From positions 508,388 to 572,387 of the forward strand of contig WTPW01000144.1 of the NCBI GenBank assembly GCA_009809945.1: DNA of 64,000 bases, written 5' to 3'. The translations under genes and the position numbers were made by a program. A model generated the notes under the pieces. That model saw only the letters and a list, made by a program, of their open reading frames with translations. It ran no database searches and was not told where the DNA came from. Origin of the DNA: Gigaspora margarita (lineage: Eukaryota; Glomeromycota; Glomeromycetes; Diversisporales; Gigasporaceae). Numbering within the stretch: the stretch's first letter is position 1; each line of letters starts with the position of its first letter. Below, in pieces: positions 57,476 through 64,000 of this stretch.

Positions 57476-58118
57476 GCGACTGGATTCGTTAACTTCGTGA
57501 CTCGGGTAATTCGAATTTATCATGATCCAGTTATGAAAATTTTAACTTGCGAGTTACGTGTACTCGCGAGTTAATTTATGTTTTGAATTTCCGAAGTCAG
57601 AAATTTTTTAAAAAAGATAGGGTTGAAATCGTCATGTCAAAACAAACACGTACTTATTTTATCCGAAATCATACCGAATCATTAATTTTAAACTCTCATA
57701 ATCAAAAATTGTTCGAAATTATTTATCCATATCAGCAACTTCGGTCTCATTGGACGGTTGTTTCCGGATGCTAGAAAAAATATTACAGCAAAGCGTTCAA
57801 ACATTGAGAAATATGGATTTGTTAGATACAATATTTCCTGCCAATGAATAATTAATAGGTTAAATGCCCACTTTGTAATTTAAGATGGTTGTTTTTTCGT
57901 TATATCCAAATATATTCGTTTTTTATAACTCATAATTAAAGTATGCTTGTTTTTGTAATTGGCAATTGAAATATATTTAGTATATTTACAATGATAATTT
58001 TCGTGATTCGAACAACTCGAATAAAACTCGAAAAAATCGCTTGATCATATGATTCGAGTGATTCGAATACTCTTCGTAGTTTAATTCGCGAGTCATGAGT
58101 TAACACGAGTCTGGTCAC
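57476..58118. mobile_element. MITE-like element rich in TTCGA/ACTCG motifs
   Basis: Left GACTGGATTCGTTAAC then TTCGTGACTCG; right the inverse of GACCAGACTCGTGTTAAC with TCATGACTCG. Short ATTCGA and ACTCG words recur near both ends. Target duplication not fixed. Confidence 0.6.
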
Positions 58119-58642
58119 TATTTTAGTATAATACATTTTATTGCTTTAACAAATTGCTATATCGTAAGCAATAATTAATTAACAGTTATATAAGCACGCA
58201 TGAATGCTAAGGTCAGTACATAACTAATTTATTAATTATAAATAATATTCTAAAATTTAGAACATTGATAAACCTATTGGCATTCGTTCCTTGTTTTACC
58301 GGAACTACATTGCATAATTGATTAATCTGTTATGTAATTACGATGCAATTCAGTAAAAATTAACAATATATGATAGATATGACTAGAGATAAATTACAAC
58401 AAATTGTAGTTTATTTTAAAACAATAAACTACCGTTTATTTATTGTAACTAATAGTTTATAATTTGCTCCTCTAATATGATCACGCTGACTAATCGGATA
58501 ATTGATTAGTGGGTTAATTTTATTTGCAGGTATACCATCACAGCCAAATTTAAATTTGGAGGACCAAACTTATAATTGATTTCTAAGACTGAACCCCATA
58601 AAAATTATTAACTCTCCGACTATAATAACAATGCGTCAAACC
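58119..58642. other. AT-rich spacer
   Basis: No gene or clear repeat. Confidence 0.45.
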
Positions 58643-59440
58643 TATAGTTGGTGGTAGAATTGCTGAATTACGGCATTTACAGTATTTTACCGGTGGTAGA
58701 ATTAATTACGGTCGCAATGCCGTAATGTCATAATGCCGTAATGCCCTGAAGCCGTAATGTCGTAATGCCGCAATGCCGCAATTCCGTAATGTCGTAATGC
58801 CGCAATAACACAATATTGTAATAATGCGATACCAGTAACTACGTGACACCCAGTCACTCCAAACTGGAAGCTGATAAATATGTTGTTAGTTGCCATACAA
58901 GCATTTCATTTACATTAATTAATCGGTAAGCATATAAGTTATTTAAAGTGTATTCTGCAGCAGAATACAATAGTTATAATAATTTTAAAACACGCAAATA
59001 TGTATGTCGGGCATGTATCATATTATATAAGCCATAAATGCTGTTAACAATGATGTCATTTCCGATCAATTAGCTCGTTAAAGACGTTCTCAAACCATGA
59101 CTTATAGACTGGTCTAATTGGGCAAAAAAATAAATCAACATTTAAATCAAAATAAAACCTAGATCTACAAACCCCTTTTTTCATAGTCATTACATGTTCT
59201 AAATAATGAAGACGACAGAATCAAATTCGAAAAAAAAATTTAATAGTATATTATTTAAAGGAAACCATAATAAAGTACAGCATTTTAACAAACGGTATTA
59301 TAGCAAATAGTATTTCTGCATTACGGCATTACGGTATTACGGCATTACGGCTTACGGCTTCACAGCAATTACGGCAAAAAATACGGCAATATCGTAACCG
59401 TATTACCGTAATTGTAAAATTAATTCTACCACTAACTATA
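58643..59440. mobile_element. 798-bp MITE with GCCGTAAT octamer arrays, 8-bp target duplication
   Basis: GTCAAACC flanks it exactly (58635-58642, 59441-59448). The ends are TATAGTTGGTGGTAGAATT and the complement of TATAGTTAGTGGTAGAATT. Inside, 58708-58808 carries about a dozen GCCGTAAT-type octamers and 59318-59400 about eight in the opposite orientation. The 8-bp duplication fits a hAT-type mover. No ORF of its own; the minus-strand frame across the left array is a by-product. Confidence 0.95.
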
Positions 59441-60558
59441 GTCAAACCGATTTTCATAAGTCTAATCCATTTTTCCACCCATTTTAAATTTTCAGTAAAA
59501 TTCGGATAACTCAGCTAAATTTATCGCTACATATTAAAATAATTTTAGCTAAAAAGCATTGATAAATATTTTGTTACGTATATCATTGTTTAAACCAGAA
59601 TAATAAGACCGAAGGACAAACATGATGGATTGACTAAATTAACATATGAATCCAAATATTTGTTTGGCTACATATCGCATATGAAGTCAATTAAATGATT
59701 CACATGCGGTAGTCAAAGTTTTCTAATCTTGGGGGTATTTTACAAATGCATTGCAATGATATACTTCATAATTACATCATTCGTTCCTGGTACTGCATTA
59801 AAAAATCAGCAATGAATCGTCTGCTAGGAAAATCACCACTCGAAATAAATATCAAATATTGATTTTCATAGCAGATGACCAAAATGAGTTTTTGTAAGAT
59901 TCGGATAAATTACGGCACACGGCAGTATTACATTTACCAATTATCGATTACGTAATAAATAATTGTGCGACGATATTACCAAACAAGGAACATAAATTAT
60001 GAATGCCAGTCGTTCATAAGCTTAATGAAGATCACTTATTTTAAATGACTGAAAAAAATAGCCAATTAATTTAAGCCATCAATTCGAAAATTCAGGGTAA
60101 AATGTAGCATATACTTAATGAAATTCTTTTTAGTAAACTGTACATCCTAGGGGACTTCATAGTTAAAAAATAAGTTGCGCATTTTGAGAGTTTGAAAAAT
60201 CTTATTTTAATTTCGAAATTTTGAAATGAAAATGAAATGAGCGTGTCTGGAGATCCTCATTTCATGAAATAAGAAAATTTTTAAATCTTAAGACTTTAAT
60301 CATTATTACGTATATTATTATCAAAATGACATCATATTGTATATAACTTCGTAAAAAAAAAAATAATAAATAAATAAATAAAACTTCGTTCAAATTCTTT
60401 AAAGTATTTTATTCGATCATAAAATATCCCGTTATTTTGAACAAACGATAATTCAATAATAAATTAAAATGCCTCCAAAAGAGAACTTTTAAACAAATCA
60501 CCAAAGAACAAAAGCTTACAATGATTATGTTTGTAGAAAATCCAATAAATCGATATTA
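59441..60558. other. AT-rich spacer
   Basis: No gene recognised. One GTTCCTGGTACTGCAT phrase near 59785 resembles the reversed tail of the hairpin motif. Confidence 0.45.
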
Positions 60559-60759
60559 TTGACGGAAAAGCAGCAACCCGTGCCACTGTTGGTGGCAAGC
60601 CTGTACCAAAAATGCTGAATTTGAACAAATGGCTTTATTTGTAAATAAACGTTGTAAAAATAGCCAATGGAATGTTAAAATAGCAACTGGTCGTTGGGCT
60701 ACTGATAAAAAGATTTGGAGGCCAAAAGTAGAAACCAAGAAATTTGACCTTTTTTAAAA
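60559..60759 (+). pseudogene. Unrecognised coding remnant
   Basis: Two adjoining plus-strand frames look protein-like: GKAATRATVGGKPVPK, then (after a frame change near 60605) EFEQMALFVNKRCKNSQW with NVKIATGRWATDKKIW, ending at TAA 60757-60759. The mix of Trp, Lys and Thr is unlike random AT-rich DNA. No domain known. Its last codons overlap the left arm of an inverted repeat (60724-60748 with 60973-60996). Confidence 0.3.
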
Positions 60760-60998
60760 AAATGAGTTTTTAGATTAATCAGATATATTTGTTAAAACTA
60801 AATCTTTTTTATTTAATAACGAAAATATAATCAATTAGTAAATTTTATAGCTGTTTAAGCCAAAAAGTTGAAATAAAAACAGGTTTATAATCCGGAAATG
60901 TTATTTTTAGGTCTGTTTTGTATTTGTGTAACAAAATTTGTTTTGCCAATTATCTCAAAACCCGTGATCATCCAATTTCCTTGGTTTCTACTTTTGAC
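60724..60998. mobile_element. MITE-like inverted repeat pair
   Basis: AAAAGTAGAAACCAAGAAATT at 60726 is inverted at 60973-60996 (AATTTCCTTGGTTTCTACTT). The 230-bp interior is AT-rich. No clear target duplication. Confidence 0.5.
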
Positions 60999-61938
60999 TG
61001 CCCATACTGTATATGGAAACTCAAAAGTTAGTTAATAAATCGGGCTGGAGGTTAACTAAAGAAGATCATGAAAAAGATATTACAACTATAGAGGCTAAGT
61101 TGACCGAATTGATATTATTTATGGTAAAAAACAACTACTTTTCTTGAGAATTTCTTTTGAATAATGATAAAACAAGCTAAATTTTAAATAATATGGTAAA
61201 TTAAATTTAATTTATAATTAATTTTAAATTATTATTATTAATTAAAAAAATTTATAAATTAATAATTTATAGAATTCAATAATAATCAAGAAAAAAGTAA
61301 GGATGAATATTATAATAGCCAAAATAAAAAACTTCACTATCATTTATATTGGATGATATACTTTAAATAAAAAACTGGTCTTTGTAAAGTCTTAGATTTA
61401 TTTTAAAAAAAAAACAGGATTGTTATTGATAAGACAGAATGTTTTGTTATTCACTCTCATAATTTGCTTAAAATTATATAATCATTATAATTAAGTAAAA
61501 GAATTTGAAAAATCATTAGATTTAATTTTTTTTATGTAAAGTAAGGTATCAATATAACTCTATCACCTGCATTAATTCAAAGAGTTTATCAATTTTTTTT
61601 CAAGTTAATCATAGCCTTAGTTTTATTTAAGTTGGAATTGTATTCACTTATAAATATTTCTAAAATATTGTAAATGCTTTAATTTGCTGGTTTGGGATGA
61701 AATTTTAGACATATTAAGTAAAAAATATTAATAATACAATTTATAAGTTGTGAAAAAATATAAATGATTAATAAGGGGAGTGACAAAAGTCAGGTGATTT
61801 TTTAGGAGGGGAGGGGGTAAAAAATATTGAAATTATATATAGAAACCTGACCAAATCTATATCAAAGAGGGGAAAGGGGGTAGGCCTCTAATAAAAAATA
61901 ATCAGGTGATTAATGATATGGCCCTAATACAAATACTA
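60999..61938. other. AT-rich DNA with a short coding-like stretch
   Basis: 61014-61145 reads METQKLVNKSGWRLTKED then HEKDITTIEAKLTEL in one frame and could be an exon piece. The rest is AT-rich with two G-rich patches (61806-61816, 61869-61882). Confidence 0.35.
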
Positions 61939-62298
61939 TATATTACAGAATAGAAGCAACTACTGTATAGAAGCTACAGGACCCCAAAATATAAAGAAAG
62001 AGGTAGGGTTTTAGTTTGCTTATTTTTGGCCTTTTTGTGCAGATTATTTCCTTTTATAGTATTTAGTTTGTTTATTTTTGCCTTTTTTTCTTGCAGATCT
62101 TTATATATTTAGTAATTTTTGTAAAACCTTACCCTTTTGTAAATATTTTAGGGTCCTGAAGCTATCCCTCGATTTTGGATCCAAAATCTGAAAATGGTTA
62201 CTATGTTTTAATAGTAAAATTAGACCTAAATAGAAGCTACCCCCACGATTTAGCTCAAGAAAATCAAAAATTTTTGGTTGCTTCTATTCAGTAATATA
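61939..62298. mobile_element. MITE, TATATTACNGAATAGAAGC family, copy 2
   Basis: The ends are TATATTACAGAATAGAAGC and the complement of TATATTACTGAATAGAAGC. A block with GATTTTGGATCCAAAATCTG, GGTTACTATGTTTTAATAG and TAAAATTAGACC matches the interior of 10550-10733 in reverse orientation. 360 bp, so copy 1 is a shortened relative or this copy carries extra sequence. Confidence 0.85.
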
Positions 62299-62368
62299 TG
62301 GTATGTATATTCAAAGCTCAATTGTAAATAATATCAATCACTTATTTCAAAATAAATACATTACCAAT

Positions 62369-62664
62369 AGGACCCCGGACATCTCTCATATAGGTCATAA
62401 CTGGATTTTGGCCAATTTTGACCTAATTTGCTAAAAATAACAAAATCTATTTACTTTAATAACTTTTAATCCAGTAATCAGAATTGAATAAACATTTTTT
62501 TTGTTAGATACGCCTTACTGAGAGCTTTATTTTAAAAAAAATTGTTCAAATTGAACCACTGGATGCCAAGATAATGGCCAAAAACTATTTTTTTCTTCTC
62601 AAATTTTAGGTATTTTTGCTAAAAAATTTCAAGTATGACCTCTATACTAAATGTCTGGGGTCCT
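62369..62664. mobile_element. 296-bp MITE with 8-bp target duplication (TTACCAAT)
   Basis: TTACCAAT flanks it at 62361-62368 and 62665-62672. The ends are AGGACCCCGGACAT and ATGTCTGGGGTCCT, with ATAGGTCAT inverted further in. The interior includes CCAGTAATCAG and CCACTGGATGCC phrases related to the dispersed CCACTGGNCC module. Confidence 0.9.
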
Positions 62665-62761
62665 TTACCAATTTCAATCAAAATTAAATTTCCACATTTT
62701 AACTTTGAAACCCCTCTATTTTTATCAGTTCTAATTTACTAATAATTATTTTTAGAGCTTT

Positions 62762-62826
62762 GACCTGGGTCAGAAAATTGTGACCCAGGCAGGTTAGATA
62801 TTTATCTGGGCCATGACCCAGGTCAA
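62762..62826. repeat. Short inverted repeat TTGACCTGGGTCA
   Basis: TTGACCTGGGTCA (62761) and TGACCCAGGTCAA (62814), with an additional TGACCCAGG in between. It may be a minimal foldback element. Confidence 0.65.
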
Positions 62827-63321
62827 CAGGTCATGCAGACAATTAAAAAATTTTTTGAAGTTAATTGCTCTTTCAATTACTAAATTAGAGAGACAATTAA
62901 ATTTTATGAATCCTATGTACATACAGTACATAAGTACTGTACTTATAGGTAATATACAGGATTGTACAATAGGATTTATAAATTCGATTATCTCCCTTGA
63001 AAAGATTGTAAATAAGTGAGTTCTCTTTAAATAGAAATCATAAGCCAAAAAGCAAAAACTATCATTCATAATAAGGTGTTTAAGGATAATTTAAAACTTA
63101 AATTGCTAAATAATCTCGAATAACAAATTATCTTTAGAATATGAATATTTACTAATCGCTATGATTTTATTAATAAGCAAAAATTTCTTTGTCAGTTCTA
63201 ATCAGGAATTTTGAATGCATCATCATTCTCTGTATTAGAAATTTTTGCATATCAAATTTTGTTTCAATACATTCATGAAGGTCTGTCTCACATGTTTTTG
63301 GTTAAATAAGGAAAATTTTAT
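62827..63321. other. AT-rich spacer
   Basis: Short overlapping ORFs on both strands without protein-like features. No gene called. Confidence 0.45.
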
Positions 63322-63660
63322 ATTTAAATGGGGTCCGTATTATTTCACCAACAATCACTTCACAGACACCCCATTTTACTGACAAATTATTTACTGAAAA
63401 GTTCATTTTACCGATAGTACATTTCACCGAAGCTCATTTTACTGACAATTTTTTTTCTATAAAGCACACTAACTTTAACTCTAATTTTACCCTGACCCTA
63501 CCTTAACCCTAATGACAATTACCAGAATTACTTTGTTGGTGAAATGAGCTTCGGTGAAATGAACTGTTGGTAAACTGAACTTGTCGGTGAATAATTTGTC
63601 GGTGAAATGGGATGTCTGTGAAGTGATTGTCAGTTAAATGATTGCCACCCTTTAAATGTT
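63322..63660. mobile_element. Inverted-repeat element with telomere-like interior, copy C
   Basis: Arms of about 115-130 bp (63322-63450, 63533-63660) include AATCACTTCACAGACA, CAAATTATT and CATTTCACCGAAGCTCATTT. The word CATTTYACYGAC repeats several times within each arm. The interior (63470-63515) reads CCCTGACCCTACC then TTAACCCTAA, a degenerate telomere-like tract. Confidence 0.85.
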
Positions 63661-64000
63661 TTAAAACAATTGAATTTAGTAATCTAACAGATGGTTATTG
63701 AAATAGGCAGATGGTTCCAGAGTTAAGTTAGTTATAGCAGATTGAACATTCAAAAAAAAAGTGAAGCACTTACGGGTCTATATAAATCTAAAATTAAATA
63801 TTTAAATATTTAAAAAGTAACATAAATTAAAAAATAAGGAAGCACATAAAATTATATTTATACATAATATATCATTAATATTTAACAATGCGTTTGCATT
63901 AAGAATTAGAGGGTAACTTACTATATGATGGGGATAAATTTAAATAAACTATTAGAATCAAGTATATAGTTATTTAAAGAAAAGATTAAATATATACTTA
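63661..64000. other. AT-rich window end, no gene seen
   Basis: No coding region or repeat recognised. Confidence 0.5.

Noticed and set aside
58702-58896. 64-codon minus-strand ORF over the GCCGTAAT array
   Set aside because: Sequence is just the octamer array translated; not a gene.
1-64000. LTR retrotransposon or other virus-like element
   Set aside because: I saw no paired long terminal repeats, reverse transcriptase, integrase or capsid-like coding region in this window.

Overview
This window looks like AT-rich nuclear DNA from an arbuscular mycorrhizal fungus (Glomeromycotina, probably Rhizophagus or a close relative). That is an inference. It rests on the extreme AT content, short AT-rich GT-AG introns, a BTB-BACK-TLDc gene relic, a Helitron with a PIF1-type helicase, a multi-exon cytochrome P450, a lineage-type acidic/lysine-rich protein, and a very dense load of small inverted-repeat transposons. 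No rRNA, tRNA or CRISPR array was recognised.

Layout. 1-9.8 kb is gene-poor: tandem duplications, palindromes and two MITE-like elements. 9.8-12.0 kb (+) holds a decayed but recognisable 2-oxoglutarate/Fe(II) dioxygenase of TET/JBP type, interrupted by a MITE. 12.45-18.35 kb (-) is a decayed Helitron Rep-helicase gene that carries a tiny poly(A) retro-insertion with a target duplication. 20.7-21.6 kb (-) is an intact 279-codon ORF of unknown function with a nuclear-localisation-like tail. 24.55-26.54 kb (+) is a decayed DDE-type transposase with one intron. 28.25-31.07 kb (+) is a fossil IS607-like transposon: a serine recombinase (TnpA) followed by a eukaryotic TnpB (Fanzor), itself split by a 909-bp foldback element with a TTA target duplication. 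34.99-36.64 kb is a 15-copy minisatellite that abuts and truncates a BTB-BACK-TLDc pseudogene (-). 38-41 kb is a cluster of tandem repeats. 41-43.9 kb holds nested foldback elements. 44.9-46.8 kb (-) is the one clearly intact host enzyme gene, a six-exon cytochrome P450 of 493 residues. 47-64 kb is almost entirely small DNA-transposon relics in AT-rich DNA, several with perfect 8-10 bp target duplications.

Three themes cut across the window. First, stop codons inside the dead transposon genes are mostly TGA, often where the family has Arg (CGA to TGA); this is the signature of C-to-T decay at methylated CpG. A TET/JBP-like oxygenase in the same window makes it more interesting. Second, three separate inverted-repeat elements (40.68, 55.47 and 63.32 kb) carry telomere-like TTAGGG-type tracts between their arms. 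Third, a short hairpin followed by AAAACCAGGAACG recurs, with base changes that keep the stem paired.
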